64,000 nucleotides of DNA from Malurus cyaneus samueli (taxonomy: Eukaryota; Chordata; Aves; Passeriformes; Maluridae), in contig CM019218.1 in NCBI GenBank assembly GCA_009741485.1, positions 52,623,612-52,687,611 of the forward strand, given 5' to 3'. This document shows, one piece after another, positions 47,473-61,469 of the stretch. How positions within the stretch are numbered: the stretch's first letter is position 1; the number at the start of each line of letters is the position of its first letter. Position numbers and translations under genes: made by a program. The notes below the pieces were generated by a model. That model was not told the origin of the DNA, made no database searches, and worked only from the letters and a program-made list of their open reading frames with translations.

Positions 47473-50400
47473 GCCACCAGAGCCCATGGCTGCACAGAGC
47501 CAGCCGCTGTTTCTGAAGGTTCCTGCACAGCCACCACTGCAGCCCTGGCCACCATCCTGGGGGATTTTTCCCATCCCATGGACCTGGGCTAGGGCTGGGA
47601 GGTCCCCATGCTCCATCTCCTCAGCCCACAGCCCCTGCCAAAATACCAGAGGACACGTGAGAAATGCAGAACACTCCAAGAAGCCGCTGCAGTACTTTGG
47701 GGGTGGTTTGAGGGGCAGGTGGGAGGATGGGTGGTTTGAGGGGTAGGGTGGGAGATGGCTTGTGAGAATTGGCAGAGGTTCCTGCTCCTGGTGCCCTTCG
47801 AGGCCACCTCAGCCAGGGTGGTTCTCCCAGGTATCTCCAAGGCTGGGTGAGGGGAAGTTGGGCCAGCTGGGATCCAGTGCTCTTCCTGCAGAAACTGAAC
47901 AGTAAAAGCAAATTTTAGGAAGAAATAAGCTGCTTTAAGCAACCTGGGCATAAAATCAGAGGGCTGAGTATGAGAGCAGGTTTGGCTTGGACATACCTAA
48001 TGCCCATCACAGCAGCACTGCTTTTGGGACCAGCTGTGTCCTGTCTGCCCCCAGAACATGCTGTCCAAGCTGCTCAGCTCCCCCCAGGGTCTGAGGTGAT
48101 TGAGCAGGGACCTCCTGCCCTTCCTGAGCAACCTTGTTCCTGTGAACCAACCTGTCTAGGCTGTCACTGCCCTCCCAGAGCTTCCCTCAGTCCATGAGCC
48201 CTGCAGTTCAAACAGGTCCTTCTCCCCAGCAGTGCACAAACTGCCATGCCTGGTCCCTCTGGGCTCCTCTTCTCCTCATCTTCCATTTTCAAGATGCCTG
48301 TCCTCATTCCCCCACAACAGAGCCACATCTTCTGTGTCTTGCCCAGCTCCTCCTCTGAGGCTCGGTATCCTTTCTTAGCCCCTCATCGTTCCTGAATCCT
48401 GCCCCAGACACCAACTGAGCACAGAAGGGACTGACAGTGTGACTTCACACTCCTGCCTCTATCTTAGAAGAAAAACAGCAAACTGTTAGGCCTGACAAGA
48501 CCTGAGTTCAGGATCGGAAAGGGATCGACACCTTCTGACCTGCAGGATTGATCAATTCAGTGCTCCCAGCTACACCACCCAGACCTACAGCACATCCACC
48601 AGCCAGCAGGCACAGTGGGAGCGAGTAAGTTCACAGGGAAACTCCTGCAGGGAAAATGAACTTTTCATGGGATGGAGTTCAAGCAATTTCCTCTTGTCCC
48701 ATCACTTGAGACATGGCAGAAGAGCCTCACCCCCATGTCACTACAAGCTTCCTTCAGGCAGATGCAGACAGCAGCTTTCTCCTCTTCCCACAGAAGCTAC
48801 ACAGCAGAGACCCTTGGGCTCAGTGAAGCCACAAGAACCACGTCTGGTGACACAGCCTGGCGTGGCTGCAGGGCACAGCCCTGCTCCAGAGGGATGGGGA
48901 CACTTCTGAAGGCACACAGTGCAACAAGGGGGCACCATTGCTGTGCCTCACTGCTGTAACCTGGAAATCATCTATGGTGTGATGATTTCCATCCCCCCCG
49001 CTGTGGGAGCAGCCAATGCTTGCAGAGCCCTGCAGCTCTCCCTCTAGCTCATGTTCAGAGATGCTCTCTGAATGAGATGGACAGCACTGTGTCTGAAGGG
49101 GAATCCAGGGCTGGGATGATCTGCTTGGTTTCCACTGGTGCTGCCATGGCTTCTCCAAATGTAGCAGCTCACCTCAGACTGAGAGACTCCACGCAGGTCT
49201 GCATTAGAGTGATTTTTTCCCCTCTTTTTCAAATATCTGAGTCATTTCCCACAAGTTTACGAGACTCTTGTGTATCCATTGCCAAAAAACTCACAAGCCT
49301 GGAACACCTATAGGTCACCCACAGCATGATTTTGAAGCATCACCAGTCAGGCCATCTGAGCCCCAGTGTATTTGTGCTGCCCAGAGACTCCTTTTTTCCC
49401 TTCAGAATGGGAAGTGGCTTTATGGCACATCAAGACAGTCCATGAGTTATCAGATTTGTACAGTACTTGGTGAAATATTAACTCTCTGTTTGCATGTTGG
49501 CAACACACCCTAAGCAAGCAGGATAGCTGGGAAGGGGGTGAACATGGGAGCCAACAGGAGTGGGGTGGAACCAGCACCAGACAGAAAGGGATTGTGTGTT
49601 GGTTATTTTCTTGCTCTTTCAGATGTTTACATTTGGTGTCCATGTTTTTCATTCTGGGATTCGAGCAGGATTTGAAGGAAAATGTGTATCCCTCAGGGAC
49701 AAACTGGCCGAGGAGAGGAAAGGCAGGCTTCTCAATGCACAAGTCTTTTCTCAGGATTACAGCAAAAGCAGAAAAACTAAGTGGAGACTGAGAGCAATTG
49801 TTTTCAGCTTAGTTCTATCAGAAAAACTTATCAATTCAAGGGATTAGGTGACTGGACAAGTGGGACCGAAAGGGATGTTCTAGCCAGGAAAGTTATTCCT
49901 CCTTTTATCAGATGATGATGCATTTTGGAGTGCCCTTTGCAGAAGGATCAGAGTCAGGGGCACAGTCAGAGCATGAGCTCTCCACTCCACAGTGCCTGAC
50001 CCCAGGAAAGCCTGGGGGATTATATTTGCATTGCTCATGCATCCCTTGCCTTCCCACCAGCTGGCTCTGGGCAGCCTGGGCACAGGCTCCAGCCAGCCCT
50101 CTGTACCAAAAGCAGAAGCTCCCTGCACCATAGCCTGGGTCCTGCTCACATCTGTCTCTAAAAGAACAGATAAAAAAGGAGAAACTCCCAAAGACCATAT
50201 TTACACTGCTCTGATTCTCTGGGCCTCCCCCAATTCTTGCCTTGAGATGAGGACCTGTCTTCAGCCAAGGAGCTTCCTCAAAGCTGCCACCCCATGAGCT
50301 TCAGGCATACAGAACTTTGCATGACAGGTGTGGTGTCGCCCACAAAAGACATGTTGTGGAACCAGCACTGGAAAATCATTAATTATAACTATTTATATTT

Positions 50401-53400
50401 AGTATTTATATTTAGTATTTAAGTAATTTTACTCTGGTTCCCTGGGAGCCCACATTACTGAAGATCGAGTCCTTCACTGGACAAACAGCAAGCCAAAAGA
50501 AAATGGTTCAGGCAATTTTGGGTGAGATGGGAGAGTCAGAATGTTCTTCTGTGGGTTCTTTTTATTGGATATTCCTATTGCCTTGTGTGACCCCGATATC
50601 CTTCCTAACCAATGAAGACACAGCCCCGAGTTTTGGTAAATAATTTCAAACACAGCAAGAGGGTTTCCTCCTGAAAACCCTAACAGAGGTGCTGGGAATA
50701 CCGCCCAGCCAGAAGGATGTTTCCAGCCATTCAACATAATTCCTTGCCAAAAGGGCATTTGTGGGTCCAGGCTGCCCATTGCCCATCACCCCATGTGCTG
50801 ACCCAGCGTTTGGCTGCTCTGGGTTGGATTACTGGGTGTCACCAACCATCAGGCACCTCCTGTAGTCTGCACCACCCCTCCTCAATAGGTTTGGCTTTCC
50901 TCAGCCAGAGCTGTCCGTGGCTCACTGTGCCCCGTGGGTGTCAGCCAGCCTGAGGAGGCAAAGTGTGAAACCCCCCCAGGCAGTTCCATCCCCATCAGAC
51001 CCCCTGTGCTCACCCCTCAGCATGGCTCCTCCAAAGCTGCAGCCATGCCCAGGCCAGAGCCTGCCCTGCCCTGCTCCCTGCCAGCCCCAGGATGTGCAGG
51101 CATCACTGCCTGGAGCCCCAGCTGTCAGGAAGGAGACCTTGGCAGGTTTCACTGATGAATACAAAGAGGAATTTGGATTTCAAAAGAAGAGGCCAAGCTC
51201 TGGAGACTGAGCCTCCTACCCAGTGTGAGGGAGCTGCTTCCCGGCAGGCTTGATTTATCTGGGAAGCATGTTGGGAAGCCCGGTGGGGAGGATTAGAAAG
51301 AACACGCACACCTGATGGCAACGCTCTGAGCCCTGCGAGGGGTGCCAAGGCCTTACGTAATGCTCGCATCCAGTTGTGATCCCCTGGCAAAGTCTCTGGC
51401 TGCCCGTGGTTTATAGGTGCAGTAACAACATACCATGTGCATTCTGGAAGAGTCGTGTGTCAGTCTAATTAACGACTTTGTGGTTTGTGAGCACTTACCT
51501 AAAGCAGATGGGCACTGTGTCTGTTCCTCTGCCAGACAGAAAGAGTCCAAGGTATTTCAAAGCGAGCAGGTGCTATAAATTATAATTACCAAGCTTGTCG
51601 AGGTAGAGAAAGCAGAGCAAAAAGAAACCTGGTGGATTAAGAGATCAAGATAAACTCCTGGTTTTTCTTTTTCAAATACCTATGGAAAGCTTTTTTGGAG
51701 TTTCTTGCAGATCAGCATTTTGGGAAGGTGCTTAGCATGTGTCTGGCTCTTCAGGGTGAGTGTTGCCTATGTCAGCCTGGAGGGGGAAGGGAGGCTTTAG
51801 TGCCAGGCAGAAGTGTTAAAGCCTCAAGATGCTGCACCATGAGATTGGGCTCCTCTTGTCCCCTTTCCACATTGCACTTTGGGTTTTCTCTCAAGTCCGT
51901 GGCAAGATGCTTTGTTCTGCTGGCAAACACTGGCTGCAAGCCCTGTGGGCAGTTCCCAGCTCTGGCCTCGATGGCATCCAGGACAGCAACCTGTGGCCAC
52001 GTCTGCATCCATCTTGTGTCTCTTGGCAGCTCCTCCCGTGTGCAGGACAGAAATCTCTTCCGTCTGTGCCAGCACGTGTCAGTCCCTGACAGCCACCACA
52101 CCCTGTGCCTGATGGCTACTGCACCCAGGGCACAGGTAGCCACTGTCAGTGCCAGTGTGCACAGATGGAGGGCACCAGCCAGAGAGGTCCTGCTCCCTGC
52201 GGGCCTGCCCTTGCTCTCAGTTCCTCTTTCTCCATCACATTCTTGCATCCCTCTGGAATATTTGCAGAATTCTCTTTCCACTCTGCCACAAACCTGCTGT
52301 TTCCAGTCTGAAATCAGCCACAGTCTGATTTCAGACTGGTCCCATCAGCACCTTCTTGCTCCTGACCCTTGTATGACAGCAGTGCTGCCCTCTGCACATC
52401 CAGCCTGCAGAAGGATTCCATGCCTTCACAAGCTGATGGGATGCAAACTGGAGGAGAAACTGTGTCATAGACATTGTCCTTAAATATATTGAAAGCCTTT
52501 TCCTGTTTTGCTAAAGATGTATTTCCCGTTCTATTCTGATTTCACTGCGGCTGTACTTGATCCATAATCAATAAGTGCTAAATCAGCCTTACATGTGACT
52601 CCCTGCACGCAGGTTGATTGTACCTCTTACTAAAACAATCCACTACTTCCATCTCATTGGTTTGCCACCATTTGGACTCCTGTAGAAATGCAATAAAGGC
52701 TGCTTCATCCCCTGTCCCTTAAGGCAGGTAATTATTTTTGTACAGATGGCCAAAGATTGAAATGCAAAAAATTACTTACAGCAATTGGAGAACATGTGGA
52801 CTTTGATGTAGAGGAAGGAGGAAGGCTCTTCCCACCAGATCAGATTCTCACAAGCATATAAATTCTTATGACAGAAAGAAGAAAAAAATTCCTTTGGAAT
52901 CAACATGGCCTGAAGAGCTCAGTCAGTTCATTCCTCATTTCACTTCTTTGATCTGTTTGAGATTTGACAGTTTGCTGTTCACAGCAATATTCTTCTCTAT
53001 AAATCACACGTGATACAGTGAGGTTTGGTGAAGGTGTTGTTTCCATTGGTTGTTTGGAGGATAAAAGCTATGGAAAAGCACATCTCTATAAAGTCAATTC
53101 AACACAGCAGTGACTTACAGCCTGTTGGCATCGGGGCTGTCTAGTGGCAAGACCACCTCAGCCCTGCAGCCTGATTTACTGGTGAAAGCGTCTTTCTGGA
53201 GCACGAGGAAAGGAGGTCAGGGAAGAGCAGTGTGGTAGCTCTGATGGAGAATATGTAGATGTGAACCCCCGATGTTCCCCTGGTGATTGTTGCTGCTGCT
53301 GCTGAGCACACAGGACTTTGGATTGCATCTCTTAGGGATGCCTCTGCAGCAGCAAGCATTCCTGTGGCAGGAAAAGGAGCCCAGGATGGGTATCACAGTG

Positions 53401-54434
53401 TGGGCAGCGTGCTGTCCTTCCACTGTGCTGCTCAAAACCTTCCTGTCCCATCTCTGAAATCCCCATTGTCTTGGGGCCCCTTCCCAGCACCAGCTCAGGA
53501 GAGCAGCACAACCAAGTCGGTGGAGTTTGGTCCCCACCCCTGTTTTCAGAAGTCTGGTCTCCATTTTGGCACTTCAGGTTCATTAATATTTCTACAAAAA
53601 AGACAGTCTGGGAGGGTCCAAGAGCACACATTCACCACACTCAAGTGATCACTGCAGGCAGATGTGCGACACACCAGGATACACCGCAGATAATTTCCAT
53701 GCACTGATGCAGCCATGGTGTGGTGAGTGCCTGCTGAAGTTTGGCTGCTGCCAGTGTTCCTCAGTAGTTGTACAGAAGCAGGAGCCTCTCTGACTCCACT
53801 GCCAGGGTTGTTCCTCCCAGGAACAGCTTGCACAGCCTGGGAGTCACCTGAGAATGGCATAGTGGCCCCTGGAGCTTGTGCAGCTGAGCCAGTGCACAGA
53901 CAGGGAAGAGATGACACATTTTTCATTCAGGTGGGCTGAGGTCCCTGGAAGGAACTGAGGCCACTTCTCTTAATTTGGTTCATGAATGATAAACCAGATT
54001 CAGAGGAATTGCTTTTAGGCACAGACTTTGAGCAGATAAGATTTTTTCTGGTTCTGTGTACCACAGGTTGTTGTCCAATGTGCCACTCACTAGCTCTTCC
54101 CTCCAGCCAGTCTGAGCTGCCATTGAAGATCTTTGTTTGTCACCAGGACAGGCAACAGCAGCTTAGCAAGATCAGACCAGGTTTGAGGAAAAAAATATGT
54201 ATTAGGATACAAATCCAGTTCAAGATTCAGATTTTGGACTTGTTCCTCTGTTCATACAGGTCTGGATTCAAGAGTATCCCTGACTGGGAAACAAAGTGCA
54301 TGGCTGGACCTTATTTCGTCTTGCAGCAGCTTTCTTTGTCACTCAGCTCATCTCCCTGTGTTGTTTATGGCATGTTCCCCAGCAGCCCATTGGGAAAAGT
54401 GCCACTATTTTTACTGCAATGAAGAGCAACAGTG

Positions 54435-55324
54435 TATTTTCATAAGCCACTGGTAAATTTGCAGATGAGACTAAGGTGGGAGCATGCATCAATCTGTTGG
54501 AGGGCAGAAGGGCTCTGCAGAGGGACCAGGATAGGCTGGATAGATGGGCTGAGTCCAGCAACATGAAGTTCAACAAGTCCAAGTGCCGAGTCCTGCAGTT
54601 TGGCCACAACAACCCCCTCCCTGCAGTGTTACAGGCTGGGGACAGAGTGGCTGGACAGTGGCCAGGTAGAAAGGGAACTGGAGGTACTGGTCAATAATCA
54701 ACTGAATATGAGCCAGCAGTGTGCCCAGGTGGCCAAAAAGGCCAGTGGCACCCAGCCTGTATCAAAAATAGTGCAACCAGCAGGACCAGGCAAGTATTAC
54801 CTGTATTCGGCACTGGTGAGGCCACACCTTGAGTGCTGTGTCCAGTTCTGGGCCCCTCAGTTTAGGAAGGACATTGAGATGCTTGAACATGTCCAGAGGA
54901 GGGCAATAAGGCTGGGGAAGGGCTTGGAACATAAGCCCTGTGAAGAACGGCTGAGGGAGCTGGGGTTGTTCAGCATGGGGAAAAGGAGACTCAGGGGTGA
55001 CCTTATCACTCTCTACAACTGCCTGAAGGGTGGCTGTGGGCAGGGGGGGCCGGTCTCTTCTCCCAAGCAACAACCGACAGAAGGAGAGGACACAGCCTTA
55101 AACTGTGCCAAGGGAAGTTTAAGTGAGATATTAGAAAGAAATTCTTCACTGTGAGGGTGATCACACACTGGAATTGTCTGCCCAGGGACGTGGGGGAGTC
55201 ACCATCCCTGGATATGTTTTAAAACAGACTGGATTTGGCACTCGGTGCCATGGTTTAGTGCTTTTTGATGATGTTGAAGGACTCTTCCAGCCTTGCTCAT
55301 TCTATGTGTGATTCTGTGTGTAAT
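54435..55324 (+). mobile_element. CR1 LINE, 3' part of reverse transcriptase and 3' UTR
   Basis: This is the longest CR1 piece in the window, about 890 bp. Bases 54470-55150 still translate into the CR1 ORF2 C-terminal region in two frames: an early part reading [19 protein letters not shown] and, after a frameshift near 54620-54640, a part containing [12 protein letters not shown] and [17 protein letters not shown]. The end has the CR1 3' UTR (ggcactcggtgccatggttta) and a tail of attctatgtgtgattctgtg type. It is 5' truncated, frameshifted and inactive. Confidence 0.95.
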
Positions 55325-57794
55325 CCACTTGGCAGAATATTCATCACTACCTTTCAGTGAAGCCAAAACTGTGGCTTGTTCACCGTGTTCTGGATAGGAC
55401 TCAACCAGCAGCTCCGCAGCTCCCCTGCAGCCCGCAGGTACCAGCGGGAGGACTGGCCATGCTGGGTTTGGCATTGCTGCCGAGGAGCCTGGGCCAGCTT
55501 TGTGGCTGGGACATTGAGTGGCAGGGACCAGGGGACTGGTGTCTTTGTGGGTCTGCTGGGACTGGGCTGCTAAATCCTTCCCGCGTGGTGGAGGATCATA
55601 AAATACCGCCAGGAAGGAGATCCAATTCTTCTGAGTCACCACCACAGCCTCACTACACAACCTTCCTTCACTTTGGATAAGCTTCTGCTGTGCCCACGTC
55701 TCCCTGAGGCAGACCAGGTGGATTTGTCTCCTCTGACTGTGGCTGTCTAGGTGTATTACCTCACCCCAGCAGCAGTGGAAAATGATCAGCAACTGCAGAA
55801 GGTGAATCATCTCTGTTATCTCAGAGCCCTCTCTGGGGGATGAATCACTCTCTGGATGAATCTGGTTTTCTCCTCTGGCTATAGAAAGACCCTCTAACTG
55901 GTTTTGAGTTCTGTGTGAGTAAGGCTGGGTGAGATGTGGTTTTCCTACACTTGGAAAGCAAAAGAAAAATGTTCCCATCTTGACCCCTCACTTTTATCCA
56001 ACAAAATCAGTCCCCCAAGCTGAGACACACCATCAGGGCAGAGCTGAGCATCTCCACTCCCTACAGCCCATGCACATCACCCAGCACACACTTGTGTAGC
56101 CCTAAGGGAAATCTACCAGAAGAGATCGTCTTGCCTAAAAATATGAATGCAAGGAGCAGCTCACCCTCTAACCAGGGAGGAATTTCTCTACACTCCAGAG
56201 CTGGAGGGATTTGTATTTGCAACCACTGTTCCGTGAGCAAATCAGAAAGGAGGCATGGCTTCTGGGTACATCGCAGACATGGATTTTTTTCCTGTCAGTA
56301 GGAGGAACTCAGCTGGTCAGATCAGAGTCTTCTCTGCTTAGCAGTAAAAAACCATGAAATGCAATGTGGTTATACAATGATCTCAGTAACATTTTTTAGA
56401 GGAAGATTTGAAGACCACACACAAACTGTTTAATGTAGCATCCTCAAGAACAGTTCACTTTAGCAATGCCCCAAATCCTGGCTGCATTTGTCCTTCATTC
56501 ATTACTTGCTGGTTTTGAGCAATGAGTTGCTGTGAAGTTTATGGAAATGTATCTCATGCTAGTGAGTGCCAATGCTGTGAAGGATCCCTGGATTCACCTT
56601 CCAGAAAGAGTGCTATGTGGTTTATCAAGCTAACAGCTAAAAGTTTAGCAAACTTCAGTCACTTCAGAACTGGAAAATAGTACAGAAAAGGTGTATGCAT
56701 GAACTGGTATCTCCTCCCAAGGATGATGTATGTAGATACAAGACAGAAACTGTCCCAACTGCATCAGATGCCTCACTTGTGCACACAGTGTGTAAAAAGC
56801 AGCATCTTCCTCTCTTTGTAGTTTTTGAAATTCTTTCCTGGAATGTCCAGAGTACATCACTCAGCTCCCAATGACGTTGAGTTGGGCCAGCATGCCCATG
56901 ATGATCCCCTAAGCCAGTTCCTCCCTTGAGACTTCACTTTCTAATTTTCCCATTCATTGAGCTGGTGGTTGATGACTCTCAGAAGGGGGTGATGATGAGA
57001 GGCTCCCTTGCCATGGCCCAGCCCCTCCTGAATTCCCTGCTGTGCTGCCATGAAGAGGTCCCAGGACAGGTGGGTGTTTGGGGCTGTGCTCGTCCAGCAG
57101 CTTGGCAGTGGCTTTGCCTGCCTGGCGATGCCCACCAGCTACTGCAGTCACCTCCAGACTTCCCTGTGCTGACTGCAGCCATCCAGTAGGGCCACTGATG
57201 GTCACACATCTAGCCAGATTGTTCCCACCTTTTTCTGTCCACCCTGCAAGGACTGCAGAACCCACCTTTCAATGAGCAGAGGTCCCTCAGAAGAGACTCT
57301 GACAAACACTGAAGTTTAACTCACCCTCTCGAATGCAGCCACTCCCCGCCCCAGGCTGTAAGAGCTCTCAGGAGGAAGCACGTGCTGCTCTGGCTGCCCT
57401 CAGTGTGTGCTCTGGGCACACTGTGAGCACTGAAGAAATAACAATCCCAGCTCACATACATGATCCACATACACATTCCTGCCTCAGAAAGCCATACAGA
57501 TATTTAGTAAGTTCCAAAATGTTTCCATAACCTCTGCCGTGACATTACCCAATGTTCTCTCATGGACTCTAAGTCACTCACTCACCCACACAGGCAAGCT
57601 GCCTACCCCAGTGATGGCTCAACAGAAAGATGGACAGCAGCTGTTCCACAAAATGGACATGTGAGTTCACTGGGAAGCTGGGTCCCAGGTGTGCAAGCAC
57701 TGGTGTGTAAGCACCGCTGATGAACCACAGAGGAGCTGCAGGTAAACTGTAGACAGGGAGAGAAGCAAGGAGTGGACATATTTAAACTGGCAAC

Positions 57795-58515
57795 ATTGTC
57801 ACAGGATCCTGGAATCCTGGAATGATTTGTGTAGAAAGAAGCCTTAAAGCTCATCCCCTTCTAACCCTGCCATGGGCAGGGACACCTTCCAATATCACAG
57901 GGTGCTCCAAGCCCTGCCCAGCCTGGCCTTGGACATTTCCAGGGATCCAGGGGCAGCCACAGCTTCTCTGGGCACCCTGTACCAGGGCCTCCCCACCCTC
58001 ACAGGGAATAATTCCTTCCCAATATCCCATCTAACCCTGCCCTCTGGCAGTGGGAAGCCATTCCCCTTGTCCTGTCCCTCCACCCCTTGTCCCTAGCCCC
58101 TCTCCAGCTTTTCTAGAGCCCCTTTAGGCACTGGAAGGGGCTCTGAGATCTCCCTGCATCCTTCTCCTCTCCAGGCTGAGCACCCCCAGCTCTCCCAGCC
58201 TGGCTCCAGCCCTCAGAGCAGCTCCATGGGCTCCTCTGGACCCCACAAACAGGCCCATGTGTTTCTCTGCTGAGGGCCCTAGGGCTGGACCCTGCACCCT
58301 GCTGTGCCATGAGCTGTCCAGAGCCCCTTTCCCCAGAGCACAACCATGTCGTGCTCCTCGTGTCCCAAGGGCTCTTCTCTCCTCCCTTTCCCAGCTGCCT
58401 TGTGCTTGGCAGACCCCGCATTTCCCAGCAAACATGCAGACCCATGGCTTGGTGAGCCTTTGAACCACCCTGCTCAGCCTCTTGTCCCTTCTCCACTTCC
58501 CTAAGCCTGGCATTG
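57795..58515 (-). mobile_element. CR1 LINE 3' fragment, about 720 bp
   Basis: In + orientation it runs from ggaatcctggaatgatttg through ccatgggcagggacacctt, ccaatatcccatctaaccc and cctttaggcactggaaggg to ttgtcccttctccacttcc. It is a - strand CR1 that reaches into the end of ORF2. Open frames here are CR1 relics. Confidence 0.88.
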
Positions 58516-59028
58516 TGGCCAAGGGGGCAATGCCAGGCCCCGGGAGGAGCTGAATGGGGAGCTGGCGCAGCTGCCCAGCTGTCAGCAGTTTCTATAGCTG
58601 CACGGAGATTTTGGCAATCCTTACTGTACCGTTCTGACCTGAGGGGTTTTGGAGGTGTTTGCAGCTGGGGATAACAAAGCCCTCTTGTCTACACCAAAGG
58701 CACTTTCTGTGGAGTCTCAGCATTGCTCTGATTTCATTTCCTGAGCATCCCTTGTGGAGAGCTTCCCACAGGAACATACCCCATTGAGTCAGGAGTGAAG
58801 ACTCATGGCAGTCCAAATTTTCTCACCAGCTCCTGTTCCACAGCCAACCGCAAACATGTTTGTGTCTCGAACCTCCATTCATTGCCTGGGATGGTTCTCA
58901 CAGGTTTTCAGCTGGAAATGGAAGCAGGAAGCTCTTTTGAGTGTTGCTGGAGGGCTGTAATCTCTTCCGTGGCTGGGGCAGTGGGCCCAGGTGTAGGAGC
59001 GGGTCCATGAGGTAATAATGTGTCACTC

Positions 59029-59316
59029 ACAGAATCACAGACTGCTTTGGGTGAAAAGCGACCTTTAAAGGTCATCTAGTCCAACCCTCTGCAACTGGGA
59101 CAACTACACCTTCAACTAGACCAGGTCACTCAGAGCCCATCCAGCCCTGGATGTTTCCAGGGAAGGGACATCCACTACCTCTCTGGACAGGCTGTGTTTC
59201 TGTTTCACCACCCTTATTATATAAAACGTCTTCTTTATATCTAGTCTGAATCTTCCCTCTATTCGTTTAAAACCATCACCCCTTGTCCTGTTGCTACTAA
59301 AGACCCTACTAAAAAG
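59029..59316 (-). mobile_element. CR1 LINE 3' fragment
   Basis: In + orientation: cagaatcacagactgcttt, acctttaaaggtcatctag, tccaaccctctgcaactgg, agaccaggtcactcagagc and ccccttgtcctgttgctac. It is a - strand CR1, truncated where the next CR1 starts. Confidence 0.9.
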
Positions 59317-59720
59317 TCACACACAGAATCACACACAGAATGAACCAGGCTGGAAGAGATCTTCAAAATCATCAAGTGCAGCCTATGACCCAACACCTCC
59401 TCATCACCCAAACCATGGCACTGAGTGCCACGTCCAGTCTGTGTTCAAACACATCCAGGGATGGTGACTCCACCACCTCCCTGGGCAGTCAGTTCCAGTG
59501 TGATCACCCTCACAGTGAGGAATTTCTTTCTAATATCTAAGTCTGTCCCCATCTTTATTATAAGCCCCCTTGAGGCACTGAGGTGTTCCCAGAGCCTTCT
59601 CTGGGTCTGAACAGCCCCCAGCTCTTTCTCTCTCTTCTGTTCCAGTGCAGAGGGGCTCCAGCCCTCAGCATGCCATCCTCTGGACTCACTCCAACAGCTC
59701 CATTCTCCCACTGCATCAAC
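59317..59720 (-). mobile_element. CR1 LINE 3' fragment, adjoining the previous one
   Basis: It starts with acacagaatcacacacagaat, then gaaccaggctggaagagatc, ccagggatggtgactccacc, cacagtgaggaatttctttc and ggcactgaggtgttcccagag. Same orientation as the previous fragment and directly abutting it, so two insertions or one insertion at the other's tail. Confidence 0.9.
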
Positions 59721-60013
59721 AGTACATTGTGACAGCAAAGACATAGCAGGCATAGCAGAAATTTAACCCATTTTCCCCCTTCCAGGTGAGCAGTGCAGTC
59801 CCTGGCTGCCTTTGCTCCAGCTGGTACCAGTCGATGGAAGAGCCCTTGCTCTTCCTCTGGCGAATGTGGGACCCCTCAGGGACCCAGACCCTCCTCCTGC
59901 CATGAGTGGGGCCCCAGCAGGTGCTGAGCTGGGCACAAGGAGCAGCTCGTGTGGGTCTGGGGACAGGGCAGTGTGGCACTGGGGACAAGGTGGCCTCGAG
60001 CAGGATGACCCCG

Positions 60014-60970
60014 GAACCGTGCCTGCAGTTCCTGCACAGCCATTGCCCCAAGCCGTGCCCTCAGCATCCTGCAAAGCCATTCCCTCCGTTCCTGCACGGC
60101 CATTCCCCGGGGCCATGCCCATTCCCTCAGATCCTGCAGAGCCATTGCCCCCGAGCTGTGCCCTCAGCAGCCTGCTCAGCCATTCCCTCAGTTCCTGCAC
60201 GGCCATTCCCCGGGGCCGTGCCCATTCCCTCAGCTCCTGTACAGCCATTCCCCGGAGCCTGCCCTCAGTTCCTGCACAAACATTCCCCGGGGCCATGCCC
60301 ATTCCCTCAGTTCCTGCACAGCCATTCCCCGGCAGTGCCCTCAGCATCCTGCAAGCCATTCCCTCGCCGCCTGCACGGCCATTCCCCGGGGCCATGCCCT
60401 CCACTCCTGCACAGCCATTCCCTGGAGCCTGCCCTCAGCTCCTGCACAGCCATTGCCTCAGCTCCTGCACAGCCATTCTCCCTCACCGTGCCCTCAGCTC
60501 CTGCATGGCCATTCCCCGGGGCCGTGCCCTCAGCTCCTGCACAGCCATGTCCTTAGCTCCTGCACAGCCATTCCCTCAGCTCCTGCACGGCCATTCCCCG
60601 AACGTGCCCTCAGCTCCCCGCACAGCCATTCTCCCTCACCGTGCCCTCAGCTCCTGCACAGCCATTCCCTCAGCTCCTGCACAGCCATTCCCTCAGCTCC
60701 TGCACAGCCATTGCCTCGCCTCCTGCACAGCCATCCTCACTCCTGCACGTCATCCTCCCACAGCTCAGCTCCTGCAGCATTCCTCAGCTCCTGCATAGCC
60801 ATTCCCTCAGCTCCCTGCACGGCCATTCCCAGGCCATGCCTCAGCTCCTGCACAGCGATTCCCCGGGGCCGTGCCCTCAGCTCCTGCACAGCCATTCCCC
60901 GGGGCATTCCTCAGCTCCTGACACCGATTCCGGGCGCGTGCCCTCAGCTCCTGCACAGCCATTCCCCAGC
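60014..60970. repeat. Large minisatellite, units of 23 and 36 bp
   Basis: The array is almost 1 kb long. Short units read ccattccctcagctcctgc plus acag; long units insert ccggggccgtgccct-like sequence, giving about 36 bp. The two types are mixed without strict order. It generates the longest open frame in the window (328 codons on the + strand), made only of repeated S, P, A, H and Q-rich peptides, so it is not a gene. Confidence 0.94.
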
Positions 60971-61469
60971 CCTCACCAGCCAGGGACTGACTCACTCTGG
61001 GGATTTGGCCTGAGAAAGAAGCCGAGCTGTTGGCCCCTGTCGTTAGTGAGTTATCAGAGAAGTTTAGCTTCAGTGACATCACCTCCTTCTTATGTTGCTA
61101 CAAGGAACTGAGATCCTGTCATGGCAGAGGAGTAACTCAGCCGAGCCTTTCAAGATAAACTCAGACAGGAAGAGCGGCGATGGCCCCGAGGCACCAATTA
61201 GACATTTGTGGTGAGCTCAGCTCTGTTCAGCTGACACACACACGCACACGGGGGCCAGGGAGGCTGCAGCACCTCCCTCGTGGCTCAGGGATGGGTGGGC
61301 TCGGCCCTCACACCTTCAGTGACCACAGCTCTCCGTCCAGAATGGCCTTTCTTCATGTTCTGCCTTCTGCAGTGGGCAGAGAGCCACAGAGGAGCTCCCT
61401 GGTCTGCAGAGGGAACGGCCCAGCCCTGCACTGCTCAGTGCTGCACACGATCCTCAGTGGCAAGCCTCC

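Noticed and set aside
54476..55154. Open frames resembling a reverse transcriptase C-terminus
   Set aside because: They are a frameshifted, 5'-truncated CR1 LINE, not a host gene.
59812..60798. 328-codon open frame on the + strand, the longest in the window
   Set aside because: It is almost wholly made of the 23/36-bp minisatellite, and the peptide is a simple repeat without a domain, splice support or conserved start.
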